Shown: positions 17,430-26,108 of the stretch, in pieces | How the letters are laid out: every line of letters starts with the position of its first letter | Position numbering within the stretch: the stretch's first letter is position 1 | From: Shewanella sp. UCD-KL12 | Lineage (GTDB): Bacteria > Pseudomonadota > Gammaproteobacteria > Enterobacterales > Shewanellaceae | Reading direction: 5' to 3' | DNA: 35,055 nucleotides | Assembly: GCF_001957125.1 (NCBI RefSeq) | Contig: NZ_MPHJ01000008.1 | Location: forward strand, 222,667 to 257,721 | Program-made: the position numbers and the translations under genes | The notes under the pieces: generated by a model | The model's database searches: none | The model's input: only the letters and a program-made list of their open reading frames with translations | What the model was told of the DNA's origin: nothing

Positions 17430-19193
17430 TCAGCAGTGAGAGCTTAACCCGTACTTTTTAATCTTACGGTACAGTGTCGCAATGCCTATTCCTAACTCCT
17501 CTGCCACTAATTTACGGTTACTTAGACGGCTGATGCACTCCTCAATTCTGATCTTTTCCATCTGCTCAAGGCTTAAGCTTTCATCACCACAATCCATAGG
17601 GTTGTTGGTCACAGTGGTCTCTTTTACCATCTCACAAGGTGGGTTTTCAAAGTAAGGCGGAAGCAAGTCAACATCGATAGGATCGCCATCGGGAACCACA
17701 TTCACTAAGTACTCAACGAGGTTACTTAACTCCCTTACATTCCCGGGCCATGGGTACGCATTTAAACAGGCAATGACACTGGGCGTGATACCTGGGTAGT
17801 TACCGCCAATTTTTTGGGTATGATGATCAAGGAAGTGGTAAGTGAGTAGCTCAATATCCCCCTCACGCTCCTTTAAAGGTGGAAGGTGCATCGGGATAAC
17901 GTTGAGGCGATAATAGAGATCTTCTCTAAATTCATTATTAACGATCATTTCGCTGAAATTACGGTTCGTCGCAGAGATAACCCGAATATCGACAGGCGTC
18001 GCTTTACTGGCTCCAATCGGCATCACCTCTCGCTCCTCAAGCATACGTAATAACTTTGCTTGCAGCGTAATAGACATGTCACCAATCTCATCGAGGAACA
18101 AGGTCCCTTTGTCAGCTGCTTGTATCAGTCCCACTTTTCCCTTGGTTAGCGCACCGGTAAAGGCACCTTTAACATAACCAAATAGCTCACTTTCAAGTAG
18201 TTGTTCAGGGATAGCTGCACAGTTAATCGCTACAAAAGGCTCCTTTGCGCGATCGCTACAATCGTGAATCGCTTTAGCAAACACCTCTTTACCTGTGCCG
18301 CTTTCGCCACTGATCAGAATACTCGATGGACTTTTGGCAACACGTGAAATTAAGGTTTTTAATTTCATGATTTTAGGCGACTTACCTATGATACTGTTAA
18401 AGTCTAATTGTGAATTGAGTTCATCGTTTAAAGTGCTGCTCGGCTGATAAAAAGACATTAAAAAAAGCTGGTGGCTATTAATGATATGAAATTGGCCGAC
18501 CACTAACTCCTGCCTCTGCCCTAACGAGATGATATGTTGCTGGTGGCCTTTTAATTCATTGTTATGGACTGATAATGGCTGAATGCTTACCGCTAACTGC
18601 TCTAACTCACTGCGATTAAGCTCAAGCTTATTCAGTGCCTGAGTATTACCATATTTAACGCGATTATTATCATCGAGAACCAATACACCTTGATCCATAT
18701 TACTAATTAAGTTGGTAAATACTTGATCAAGTTTGTTTTCAGCTTCGCTCATCTTAGCGACAAATATCTGTGCGGTATGCTTTATATAGTCAGAGAGAAT
18801 TTGCTCTTTCTGCTCAAGTTGTTCGCGAGACTCTTGATTAAACGCCACTAAACTTATCACGCCGATGCAGCGGCAATCTAACATGATAGGCACACCAAGA
18901 AATGCTGTCTCGCGGCAATTTTCGCGACTATCACAGCCTTGGCAAATTGGATCTGAGCGGGTTTTTACCACAACTTTAGTTTGGTGAGTTTCTAGGATAT
19001 ATCGAAAAATGCGTGAGCTGGTGTTGAGCTTCTTGCCTAGAAACTTGCTATAGGGGCCTGTACCGGCAATTCGAACCAGATCTGCATCAACAACTTCAAC
19101 ATCTAGCTGTAGTACAGAGGAGAGCGTCTGTACAAACCTTAAGATAGTGGGTTGCATCTGCATTAATTCAGATTGGTAGGGAGTCTTAAACAT
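17430..19193 (-). CDS. ygeV: Sigma-54-dependent activator YgeV
   Basis: The 587-residue enhancer-binding protein has an N-terminal sensor region (about 1-150) with a Cys cluster CQGCDSRENC (C84, C87, C93). A PAS-like segment follows (about 155-250), then the AAA+ sigma-54 domain (about 270-500) with Walker A GESGTGKE and the sigma-54-contacting GAFTGA loop. The C-terminus is a Fis-type helix-turn-helix (KLVAEELGIGIATLYRKIKK). The sequence closely follows what I recall of E. coli YgeV along its full length. It is divergent from ygeW, as in E. coli. A sigma-54 promoter in front of ygeW makes that operon its obvious target. The start is the ATG at 19193. What it senses is unknown; the cysteines might hold a metal or Fe-S centre. 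Confidence 0.9.
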   Translation of the reverse strand: MFKTPYQSELMQMQPTILRFVQTLSSVLQLDVEVVDADLVRIAGTGPYSKFLGKKLNTSSRIFRYILETHQTKVVVKTRSDPICQGCDSRENCRETAFLGVPIMLDCRCIGVISLVAFNQESREQLEQKEQILSDYIKHTAQIFVAKMSEAENKLDQVFTNLISNMDQGVLVLDDNNRVKYGNTQALNKLELNRSELEQLAVSIQPLSVHNNELKGHQQHIISLGQRQELVVGQFHIINSHQLFLMSFYQPSSTLNDELNSQLDFNSIIGKSPKIMKLKTLISRVAKSPSSILISGESGTGKEVFAKAIHDCSDRAKEPFVAINCAAIPEQLLESELFGYVKGAFTGALTKGKVGLIQAADKGTLFLDEIGDMSITLQAKLLRMLEEREVMPIGASKATPVDIRVISATNRNFSEMIVNNEFREDLYYRLNVIPMHLPPLKEREGDIELLTYHFLDHHTQKIGGNYPGITPSVIACLNAYPWPGNVRELSNLVEYLVNVVPDGDPIDVDLLPPYFENPPCEMVKETTVTNNPMDCGDESLSLEQMEKIRIEECISRLSNRKLVAEELGIGIATLYRKIKKYGLSSHC

Positions 19194-19256
19194 AGAATAC
19201 AGTTTAGCCGTGAAGAATTAATAATTTACACTAAACATAAAGCACAGCGTTGGTCT

Positions 19257-19392
19257 TGATATGTATCATTGTTTGATCTCAAATCAGCTAGCAAAAATAA
19301 AAATGTTAGCTAGATCACGCTAAGGTATCAGAATGATAATTTTATCGGCCTAGCTATCACCTATCACGCTATCACCGACTATCAATGATAGT
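19257..19392. promoter_or_regulatory. Candidate upstream activator sites for YgeV
   Basis: The ygeV-ygeW gap (19194-19586) holds several TGATA/TATCA inverted repeats. They are TGATA-TG-TATCA (19257-19268), TGATAA...TTATCG (19334-19347) and a perfect 15-bp ACTATCA-A-TGATAGT (19378-19392). The last is preceded by three direct CTATCAC copies (19354, 19361, 19369). The perfect site is centred about 96 bp upstream of the -24 element, the usual range for sigma-54 enhancers. Confidence 0.55.
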
Positions 19393-19478
19393 AAAACCCG
19401 CTCATTTCAATTTTACAAACACCACTAAAAATAATTCTTTTCATTGAATATCAGTGTCTTATCCGTTTTTTGTTCTTG

Positions 19479-19495
19479 TTGGCACAAAGTATGCT
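19479..19495 (+). promoter_or_regulatory. Sigma-54 promoter of the ygeW operon
   Basis: TTGGCAC-AAAGT-ATGCT has the invariant GG (19481-19482) and GC (19493-19494) with exactly 10 bp between them. It departs from TGGCAC-N5-TTGCA/T at one core position. Transcription would start near 19506, leaving a leader of about 80 nt before ygeW. Confidence 0.8.
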
Positions 19496-19586
19496 CTTTA
19501 AGACATGACAGCTCGTTCTTCTTATTAGCTGAATCTTGTAACCCATCCTCACAGCTTGTTCTGTCTAGGCAACATTAGGAAAAGAA

Positions 19587-20774
19587 ATGAAAAGTTTAAA
19601 TGAACTAATTAAAGAAATTAATGAACTAAAATCTGAACTTCATGAAAAAGATTTCCTACTTACTTGGGAGCAAACTCCCGAAGAGTTAGAAAAAGTATTA
19701 AAAACTGCAAAAGCACTTAAGACCATGCGCGATGAGAATATCGCTACTAACGTATTTAACAATGGTCTAGGTATCTCACTATTTAGAGATAATTCAACAC
19801 GTACCCGTTTCTCATATGCCTCTGCAATAAACATGCTAGGTCTGGCTCAGCAAGATTTAGACGAAGGTAAATCTCAGATAGCACATGGTGAAACGGTTCG
19901 TGAAACTGCCAACATGATCTCATTTTGTGCCGATGCTATTGGTATCCGTGATGATATGTACTTAGGTGCAGGTAACGCTTATATGCGTGAAGTCGGTGAA
20001 GCACTTGATGACGGTGTTAAAGAGGGCGTACTTCCTCACAGACCAGCACTTGTAAACTTACAGTGTGATATTGACCACCCAACACAGTCTATGGCCGATC
20101 TTGCATGGCTTGAAGAGCACTTTGGCGACCTAAAAGCGCTTAAAGGCAAGAAGATCGCCATGACTTGGGCATATTCTCCAAGCTACGGTAAGCCACTTTC
20201 AGTACCTCAAGGCATCATTGGATTGATGACACGCTTTGGTATGGACGTAACGCTAGCTCACCCTGAAGGTTACGACTTAATCCCTGAAGTTGTTGAAGAA
20301 GCAAAGAAAAATGCTAAAGCCTCTGGTGGTACTTTCACGCAAGTAGACACTATGGCTGAAGCTTTTGAAGGCGCAGACATCGTTTACCCTAAGTCATGGG
20401 CACCCTATCAAGTAATGGGCAAGCGTACTGAACTGCTTAGAGCTAATGATGAAGCCGGTCTTAAATCACTTGAGCAAGAGTGTCTTGCACAAAATGCTAA
20501 GCACAAAGATTGGCATTGTACCGAAGAGATGATGAAGAAGACTAAAGATGGCGAAGCACTTTACATGCATTGCCTACCTGCTGATATCACTGGCGTCTCT
20601 TGTAAAGAGGGTGAAGTGGAAGAGTCAGTCTTTGAAAAGTACCGTATTGCGACTTACAAAGAAGCAAGCTGGAAGCCATATATCATTGCTTCAATGATCT
20701 TAAACCGTAAGTACCAAGAGCCAGGCAAGGTATTAGCTGAGTTAATTGCTGATGCTAAAAAGCGTGTTAAGTAA
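19587..20774 (+). CDS. ygeW: YgeW-type catabolic carbamoyltransferase
   Basis: The 395-residue protein belongs to the aspartate/ornithine carbamoyltransferase superfamily. The carbamoyl-phosphate loop FRDNSTRTRFSYASA (about 72-86) and HCLPADITGVSC near residue 330 are conserved, and it matches E. coli YgeW (396) closely in my memory. The family was described as a knotted, ancestral catabolic transcarbamylase whose natural substrate was not settled by its structure. In this operon it most likely removes a carbamoyl group from a ureido compound by phosphorolysis, feeding carbamoyl phosphate to YqeA. AGGA lies 7 nt before the ATG. It is first in the operon. Confidence 0.93.
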   Translation: MKSLNELIKEINELKSELHEKDFLLTWEQTPEELEKVLKTAKALKTMRDENIATNVFNNGLGISLFRDNSTRTRFSYASAINMLGLAQQDLDEGKSQIAHGETVRETANMISFCADAIGIRDDMYLGAGNAYMREVGEALDDGVKEGVLPHRPALVNLQCDIDHPTQSMADLAWLEEHFGDLKALKGKKIAMTWAYSPSYGKPLSVPQGIIGLMTRFGMDVTLAHPEGYDLIPEVVEEAKKNAKASGGTFTQVDTMAEAFEGADIVYPKSWAPYQVMGKRTELLRANDEAGLKSLEQECLAQNAKHKDWHCTEEMMKKTKDGEALYMHCLPADITGVSCKEGEVEESVFEKYRIATYKEASWKPYIIASMILNRKYQEPGKVLAELIADAKKRVK

Positions 20775-20798
20775 TTAATCGTTAATTATTTAAAATCT

Positions 20799-20817
20799 GG
20801 GGCAGGGTGCCTGTCCC
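20799..20817 (+). other. Intercistronic hairpin, ygeW-ygeX
   Basis: GGGGCAGG-GTG-CCTGTCCC is an 8-bp stem with one G-U pair, followed by a loose T-rich stretch. It could attenuate or protect the ygeW message. Confidence 0.6.
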
Positions 20818-20845
20818 ATCTTTGTTTTTCATTTATGAGGTATGC

Positions 20846-22054
20846 ATGTCTACATTCTCGTTGAATATGGAGATCGCTGATAACTGTCATTTTAATGGTC
20901 AACTCTCTCCTCTTTTTACCGTTGAAGAAGCCAAAAAAGCACTCGCTTTTCACAGTGGCATAGAAGGCTATGAGCCAACGCCGCTTCGCTCTCTCGACTG
21001 TCTGGCCAAAGAGTTCGGTATAGGAAAGATCTTAGTAAAAGATGAATCATACCGTTTTGGTTTAAACGCATTCAAAATGCTCGGTGGTGCCTATGCAATC
21101 GCACTGCTACTTTGCGATAAGTTCAAGCTTGATATCAATGCATTTGATTTCGACAAGTTAAAAAATGAAATTTCCGAAAAGATGACTTTTGCTACCGCGA
21201 CTGATGGAAATCATGGTCGAGGGGTTGCCTGGGCTGCACAAAAGTTAGGTCAAAATGCTGTTGTGTATATGCCAAAAGGCTCTGCAGCTGAGCGGGTAAA
21301 CAACATTAAGGCGCTTGGCGCTGAGTGTATTGTCACCGATCTTAACTATGACGATACCGTACGTTTAGTGTTAAAAACCGCTAACGAAAATGGCTGGAAA
21401 GTCATCCAAGATACTGCTTGGGAAGGGTATGAAGAGATCCCAACTTGGATATCTCAAGGTTACACCGCCATGGTTATCGAAGCGGTTAAGCAACTAGAAG
21501 ACTATCAGATTAAAGCGCCTACTCATGTGCTACTTCAGGCTGGTGTTGGTGCATTAGCCAGTGGGGCGCTTGGTTACCTGACTAATGTTTATGGTGCCGA
21601 AAACTTGCACTCCGTCATCGTGGAGCCTGCTAAAGCTGATTGCATGTACCGTTCTAGCATCACCAAAAAAGGTGAAATCGTTAATGTCGATGGCGATCTT
21701 GACACCATTATGGCAGGCCTCGCGTGTGGTGAGCCAACCACAATCGGTTGGCCAGTCATGCGAGATTGCACAACGCAATTCGCCTCCGTCGAAGATGAAG
21801 TTGCTGCACTCGGTATGCGAGTCCTTGGTAACCCATTAGGTGACGATCCACGCATTATTTCTGGTGAGTCTGGGGCTGTAGGACTCGGCATGTTAGCCGC
21901 AATCCACTTCCATGCTGACAAAGAAGCCTTAATGAAGAAGCTCGGTTTAAACAAAGACTCAGTCGTGTTGCTGTTAAACACTGAGGGCGATACCGATGCT
22001 GTGAATTATAGAGAAGTTGTTTGGGAAGGTAAGTACCCAACAACGGCTAAATAA
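20846..22054 (+). CDS. ygeX: Diaminopropionate ammonia-lyase
   Basis: The 402-residue PLP enzyme (fold type II) converts 2,3-diaminopropionate to pyruvate and two ammonia, passing through 2-aminoacrylate. The PLP lysine K77 (in RFGLNAFKMLGG), D120 (in TATDGNHGRG) and D189 (in QDTAWEGY) coincide with the catalytic residues reported for the E. coli enzyme. The Gly-rich cofactor loop is present as well. I start it at the ATG 20846, which has ATGAGG 5 nt upstream and matches the E. coli N-terminus. The in-frame GTG at 20807 lies inside the hairpin and is rejected. It is second in the operon. Confidence 0.95.
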   Translation: MSTFSLNMEIADNCHFNGQLSPLFTVEEAKKALAFHSGIEGYEPTPLRSLDCLAKEFGIGKILVKDESYRFGLNAFKMLGGAYAIALLLCDKFKLDINAFDFDKLKNEISEKMTFATATDGNHGRGVAWAAQKLGQNAVVYMPKGSAAERVNNIKALGAECIVTDLNYDDTVRLVLKTANENGWKVIQDTAWEGYEEIPTWISQGYTAMVIEAVKQLEDYQIKAPTHVLLQAGVGALASGALGYLTNVYGAENLHSVIVEPAKADCMYRSSITKKGEIVNVDGDLDTIMAGLACGEPTTIGWPVMRDCTTQFASVEDEVAALGMRVLGNPLGDDPRIISGESGAVGLGMLAAIHFHADKEALMKKLGLNKDSVVLLLNTEGDTDAVNYREVVWEGKYPTTAK

Positions 22055-22059
22055 CCCAA

Positions 22060-22110
22060 TGTGAACTCCTAAACCATCCTGTCTTAATCCCCAGGTTTAG
22101 GAAATTCACA
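22060..22110 (+). other. Intercistronic hairpin, ygeX-ygeY
   Basis: TGTGAA..CCTAAACC and GGTTTAGG...TTCACA form a two-part stem around an 18-nt loop. There is no T-run, so a role in mRNA processing or stability is more likely than termination. Confidence 0.5.
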
Positions 22111-22156
22111 CATTACATTTCCAGCGGCTAACAAGCTGCTACAAAGGAGAAAAATT

Positions 22157-23368
22157 ATGACTATTCCTTTCAATGAAGTATTAGCAAAAGCAGAAGAATA
22201 CAAAGCAGATATGACCAAGTTTCTGCGAGATATGATCGCAATTCCAAGTGAAAGCTGTGATGAAGAGAAAGTTGTTTTACGTATTAAAGAAGAGATGGAA
22301 AAAGTAGGTTTCGATAAAGTTGAAATCGATCCGATGGGTAACGTTTTAGGCTACATCGGTCATGGTCCTCACCTAATTGCTATGGATGCACATATCGATA
22401 CCGTTGGTGTGGGCAACATGGATAACTGGGATTTTGACCCATACAAAGGTATGGAAGATGATGAAATCATTGGTGGTCGTGGTGCATCAGATCAGGAAGG
22501 CGGTATGGCTTCTATGGTTTATGCCGGCAAAATTATCAAAGACTTAGGTCTTGAAGATGAGTATACACTGCTAGTGACTGGTACCGTTCAGGAAGAAGAT
22601 TGTGATGGTCTTTGCTGGCAGTACATTATCGAGCAGAGCAATATTCGCCCTGAGTTCGTGGTATCTACTGAGCCTACTGATTGTCAGATCTACCGTGGCC
22701 AACGTGGTCGTATGGAGATCCGTATCGATGTGCCAGGGATCAGCTGTCATGGTAGCGCACCTGAGCGCGGTGATAACGCCATCTTCAAGATGGGTCACAT
22801 CTTAGGTGAAGTTGAAACTTTAGCGCAAAACTTAGGCGATGATGACTTCTTAGGTAAAGGTACGCTGACTGTATCTGAGATCTTCTTCACATCACCAAGC
22901 CGTTGTGCAGTGGCTGATAGCTGCGCGGTTTCAATCGACCGTCGTCTTACTTGGGGCGAGACATGGGAAGGTGCACTTGAAGAAATTCGCGCACTGCCTG
23001 CTGTACAAAAAGCGAAAGGTGTTGTCTCTATGTATGAGTACGACCGCCCAGCTTATACAGGCCTTGTATACCCAACTGAGTGTTACTTCCCAACGTGGAA
23101 GATCGATAGCGAGCATGTTGCAACTAAAACACTAGAAGCATCTTATGAGCTGCTATTTGACAAGAAACCTATTGTTGATAAGTGGACCTTCTCAACAAAT
23201 GGTGTGTCTATCATGGGTCGTCACGGTATCCCTGTGATTGGTTTCGGTCCTGGTAAAGAGCCAGAAGCACACGCGCCTAATGAGAAGACATGGAAAGATC
23301 ATCTTGTTACTTGTGCTGCTATGTACGCTGTGATCCCACAGATGTACCTGTCTCAGCTTAAGAAGTAG
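22157..23368 (+). CDS. ygeY: M20-family amidohydrolase YgeY
   Basis: The 403-residue dinuclear metal hydrolase has the M20 (ArgE/DapE/carboxypeptidase) layout. The first metal motif is MDAHIDTVG (H79, D81), followed by [10 protein letters not shown] (bridging D112), the catalytic TVQEEDCDG (E146/E147) and a dimerisation domain in the middle. Its length equals that of E. coli YgeY (403). Members remove acyl or carbamoyl groups from amino-acid-like substrates; in this pathway it probably cleaves an amide or ureide intermediate produced after HyuA. AAAGGAG lies 8 nt before the ATG. It is third in the operon. Confidence 0.93.
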   Translation: MTIPFNEVLAKAEEYKADMTKFLRDMIAIPSESCDEEKVVLRIKEEMEKVGFDKVEIDPMGNVLGYIGHGPHLIAMDAHIDTVGVGNMDNWDFDPYKGMEDDEIIGGRGASDQEGGMASMVYAGKIIKDLGLEDEYTLLVTGTVQEEDCDGLCWQYIIEQSNIRPEFVVSTEPTDCQIYRGQRGRMEIRIDVPGISCHGSAPERGDNAIFKMGHILGEVETLAQNLGDDDFLGKGTLTVSEIFFTSPSRCAVADSCAVSIDRRLTWGETWEGALEEIRALPAVQKAKGVVSMYEYDRPAYTGLVYPTECYFPTWKIDSEHVATKTLEASYELLFDKKPIVDKWTFSTNGVSIMGRHGIPVIGFGPGKEPEAHAPNEKTWKDHLVTCAAMYAVIPQMYLSQLKK

Positions 23369-23375
23369 AAAGTCA

Positions 23376-23411
23376 CACCTTAAGGGGTACTCCCACCCCT
23401 TAAGGTGCTTT
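23376..23411 (+). terminator. Strong hairpin between ygeY and hyuA (partial terminator?)
   Basis: CACCTTAAGGGG-N8-CCCCTTAAGGTG is a perfect 12-bp stem followed by CTTTTATG. The T-run is short, so it may terminate only partly and lower expression of the genes downstream. Two longer T-tracts follow before hyuA, at 23425-23432 and 23445-23453. Confidence 0.6.
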
Positions 23412-23485
23412 TATGTAAACATCATTTTTTTTCGTAATCACTCTTTTTTTTTTGATCTGAATTTGTCTGTTTGAGGAGTAGTGCC

Positions 23486-24895
23486 ATGGGGTCAACATCA
23501 ACGCTTATTATTAACGGTACCCTTGTCGATGACCAAAAACAGGCTAAACAAGAGTTACTTATCCTTGATGGAAAAATTGCCTGCATTGACACTAAAATCA
23601 CTGACTATCCCGAAGACTGTCAAATCATAGATGCACAAGGATTGTACGTGATGCCGGGCGGCATTGATGTGCATACCCATTTTAATATTGACGTTGGTAT
23701 CGCGCGTAGCATCGATGACTTTTATACCGGCACACGAGCAGCGGCTTGTGGCGGCACCACAACCATCATAGATCATATGGGATTTGGCCCAAAAGGTTGC
23801 GATCTGTTCCACCAGCTCAACGTCTATAAAGAGTATGCCAAAGACATGGCAGTTATCGACTATAGCTTCCATGGCGTGATCCAACATATCGATGATGAAA
23901 TCTTAAGCCAGATGTCAGCCATGGTGCATGAAGAGGGGATCTCAAGCTTTAAAATCTATCTCACTTATCTGTATAAATTAGAGGATAAAGAGGTACTTGA
24001 AGCACTCTCAGAGCTGAGCCGTGTTGGGGCTCTCACCACAGTCCACCCCGAAAATGATGCTGCTGTGACTATGGCGCGCCAAAAATTAATTGATGAGGGC
24101 AAGACATCGGCTAAGTATCATGGGATCAGTAGGCCAATTGCTTGTGAAGCTGAAGCCATTGCTCGTACCATCAATTTGGCTAACATTGCCGATAATGCGC
24201 CTCTGTACATTGTTCATCTCTCCAATGGCTTAGGGCTTGACTACATACGCCTTGCTCGGCAAAGCAATCAGAATGTTTGGGCGGAAACTTGCCCACAGTA
24301 CCTGTTCCTTGATGAGAGTTATTACGAACACGAAGATGGTCTTAAATATGTGATGAGCCCACCACTGAGGGCTATTGAAGAGCAAGACAAGCTTTGGCAA
24401 GGTCTAATGGATAAAACCATAGACACCGTTGCTACCGATCACTGCTCTTTTTCTTTTGCTGAACAAAAACAACAGGGTAAAGATAACTTCTGTCGTTGTC
24501 CTAACGGCATGCCAGGGGTGGAAACCCGTATGCCATTAATGTTTTCTGAGGGGGTAGTAAAAGGAAAGATCTCTCCCAGTCGATTTGTCGAGCTTAACAG
24601 CACTGCACCGGCTAAATTATTTGGTCTTTATCCACAAAAAGGCTGTCTCTACCTGGGCTCTGACGCCGATCTCGTGCTCTTTGACCCAGAACTTCAAGTC
24701 AATATCAGTCATGACATCCTACATGACAATAGCGACTACACCCCGTTTGAAGCTCACCCTGTAACTGGGTGGCCGGTCATGACAATAAGCCGTGGAGTTG
24801 TTGTGGCAAGTAATGGGGAGTTTTTAGGTACCGCAGGTGCAGGACGATTTTTGCATCGAGCGCCATTCAATAAAGCCATAAATCAAATTAACTAA
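23486..24895 (+). CDS. hyuA: Dihydropyrimidinase/hydantoinase-type cyclic amidohydrolase
   Basis: The 469-residue dinuclear metal enzyme opens cyclic diamides (dihydropyrimidines, hydantoins) to ureido acids. All metal-ligand positions are visible: HTH (H63, H65), the carboxylated lysine K156 in SSFKIYLTYLYK, H187 (TTVHPEN), H244 (YIVHLSN) and D318 (TVATDHC). It corresponds to the E. coli hyuA/hydA product in the same gene position. The TTG at 23471 is rejected; GAGGAG (23473-23478) is the RBS for the ATG at 23486. It follows a strong hairpin, so expression relative to ygeWXY may be reduced. Confidence 0.92.
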   Translation: MGSTSTLIINGTLVDDQKQAKQELLILDGKIACIDTKITDYPEDCQIIDAQGLYVMPGGIDVHTHFNIDVGIARSIDDFYTGTRAAACGGTTTIIDHMGFGPKGCDLFHQLNVYKEYAKDMAVIDYSFHGVIQHIDDEILSQMSAMVHEEGISSFKIYLTYLYKLEDKEVLEALSELSRVGALTTVHPENDAAVTMARQKLIDEGKTSAKYHGISRPIACEAEAIARTINLANIADNAPLYIVHLSNGLGLDYIRLARQSNQNVWAETCPQYLFLDESYYEHEDGLKYVMSPPLRAIEEQDKLWQGLMDKTIDTVATDHCSFSFAEQKQQGKDNFCRCPNGMPGVETRMPLMFSEGVVKGKISPSRFVELNSTAPAKLFGLYPQKGCLYLGSDADLVLFDPELQVNISHDILHDNSDYTPFEAHPVTGWPVMTISRGVVVASNGEFLGTAGAGRFLHRAPFNKAINQIN

Positions 24896-25080
24896 ATCTG
24901 CCCGCCAGGCATAAATATCAGTTCGGTTTCAGTGTGTGATAAAGCGTGTCCGTAACGTCGTTTCTTTTAACGCTAGTTGAGGTGAACTCTTCGCTCATGC
25001 TCTGCAGCTCCTTGATAAGCGAGCAATTAAACACCTAATTAATAACGCCTGGCAGCAAACTGACCTTTAAAGGAGTTCCA
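24896..25080. other. Gap between hyuA and yqeA
   Basis: No gene is visible. A 7-bp inverted repeat, GCCAGGC (24904-24910) and GCCTGGC (25047-25053), could fold the gap back on itself. AAAGGAG near its end is the yqeA ribosome binding site. Confidence 0.35.
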
Positions 25081-25983
25081 ATGAAACCTATCGCTGTTGT
25101 TGCCCTAGGTGGTAACGCATTACTTCGTCGTGGTGATGCCCCAAGTTTCGATAACCAACTTGCTAATATCAAAATCGCTGCTGCGGCCATTGCCGAAATA
25201 GCTAAAGAGTACCGAGTGGCTATTGTTCATGGTAATGGCCCACAAGTTGGCCTGCTTGCACTGCAGAACTTGGCCTATACCAAGGTGTCTCCCTATCCAT
25301 TAGATGTATTAGGCGCCGAGAGTGAAGGCATGATTGGTTACATGTTGGCACAAGAGGTTCAAAACTTAATGCCCAAGCGTGAAGTGACCACATTGCTGAC
25401 CCGTATTGAAGTCGATGCCAACGATAAGAGTATGCTCGACCCAACAAAATTTGTCGGCCCTGTCTACAACCAAGAGGAAGCCGGCGTGCTTGCCGAGGCC
25501 AATAATTGGATCATGAAACGTGATGGTGAATTTGTTCGCCGCGTCGTTCCTTCACCAAAACCTGTGAATATTATTGATAAGCATGCTATCGATACTTTAC
25601 TGGCTTCTGATGAGGTCGTTATCTGCTGTGGTGGCGGTGGTATCCCAGTTTGTAAATCTGACCATGGATATGTCGGCGTAGAAGGCGTGATAGATAAAGA
25701 CCTTTCAGCCACTTTGCTTGCAAAACAATTGAACGCAGATAAGTTACTGATTTTAACTGACGCAGACGCCGTTTACCTCGACTGGGGTAAAGAAACCCAG
25801 CGCGCACTACGTAATGCCACTCCTGTTGAACTGAGCCAATATGATTTCCCTGCAGGCTCTATGGGACCCAAAGTTGAGGCGGTAAGTGATTTTGCAAGCT
25901 TCGGTGGTAAAGCCTATATCGGCGCACTTGAACATGGTCTTGAGGTGCTAGCTGAGCGCTCAGGAACCTGCGTCGCAATCTAA
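25081..25983 (+). CDS. yqeA: Carbamate kinase
   Basis: The 300-residue amino-acid-kinase-fold enzyme makes ATP from carbamoyl phosphate and ADP, releasing carbamate, which decays to ammonia and CO2. It contains VALGGNALL at the start, HGNGPQVGLL, CCGGGGIPV and the nucleotide-binding TDADAVYLDWG segment. The size matches YqeA/ArcC. AAAGGAG is 7 nt before the ATG. With YgeW it forms a substrate-level phosphorylation pair, like ArcB-ArcC in the arginine deiminase pathway. Confidence 0.95.
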   Translation: MKPIAVVALGGNALLRRGDAPSFDNQLANIKIAAAAIAEIAKEYRVAIVHGNGPQVGLLALQNLAYTKVSPYPLDVLGAESEGMIGYMLAQEVQNLMPKREVTTLLTRIEVDANDKSMLDPTKFVGPVYNQEEAGVLAEANNWIMKRDGEFVRRVVPSPKPVNIIDKHAIDTLLASDEVVICCGGGGIPVCKSDHGYVGVEGVIDKDLSATLLAKQLNADKLLILTDADAVYLDWGKETQRALRNATPVELSQYDFPAGSMGPKVEAVSDFASFGGKAYIGALEHGLEVLAERSGTCVAI

Positions 25984-26017
25984 ACGCCTACAGCTGATCG
26001 ATATAACAAAAGATCAC

Positions 26018-26040
26018 CGCACAGGTTCCCAGCCTGTGCG
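26018..26040 (+). other. Intercistronic hairpin after yqeA
   Basis: CGCACAGG-TTCCCAG-CCTGTGCG is a perfect 8-bp GC-rich stem with no T-run. It is the fourth stem-loop in a junction of this operon. Confidence 0.6.
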
Positions 26041-26108
26041 CAAGGTCAATGCGCTCGTGCATCTTCCTGCAAAGGCGCATCATCTGATCCAAATTAAGGC
26101 AGTAAAGT

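Noticed and set aside
19354..19392. CTATCAC direct repeats as a possible mini-CRISPR or iteron set
   Set aside because: The units are 6-7 bp with spacings of 7-10 bp and no spacers of CRISPR size. They sit in a sigma-54 control region, so activator sites explain them better.
20807..20845. GTG start for ygeX
   Set aside because: The added residues fall in an intercistronic hairpin and have no counterpart in the family; the ATG at 20846 has an RBS.
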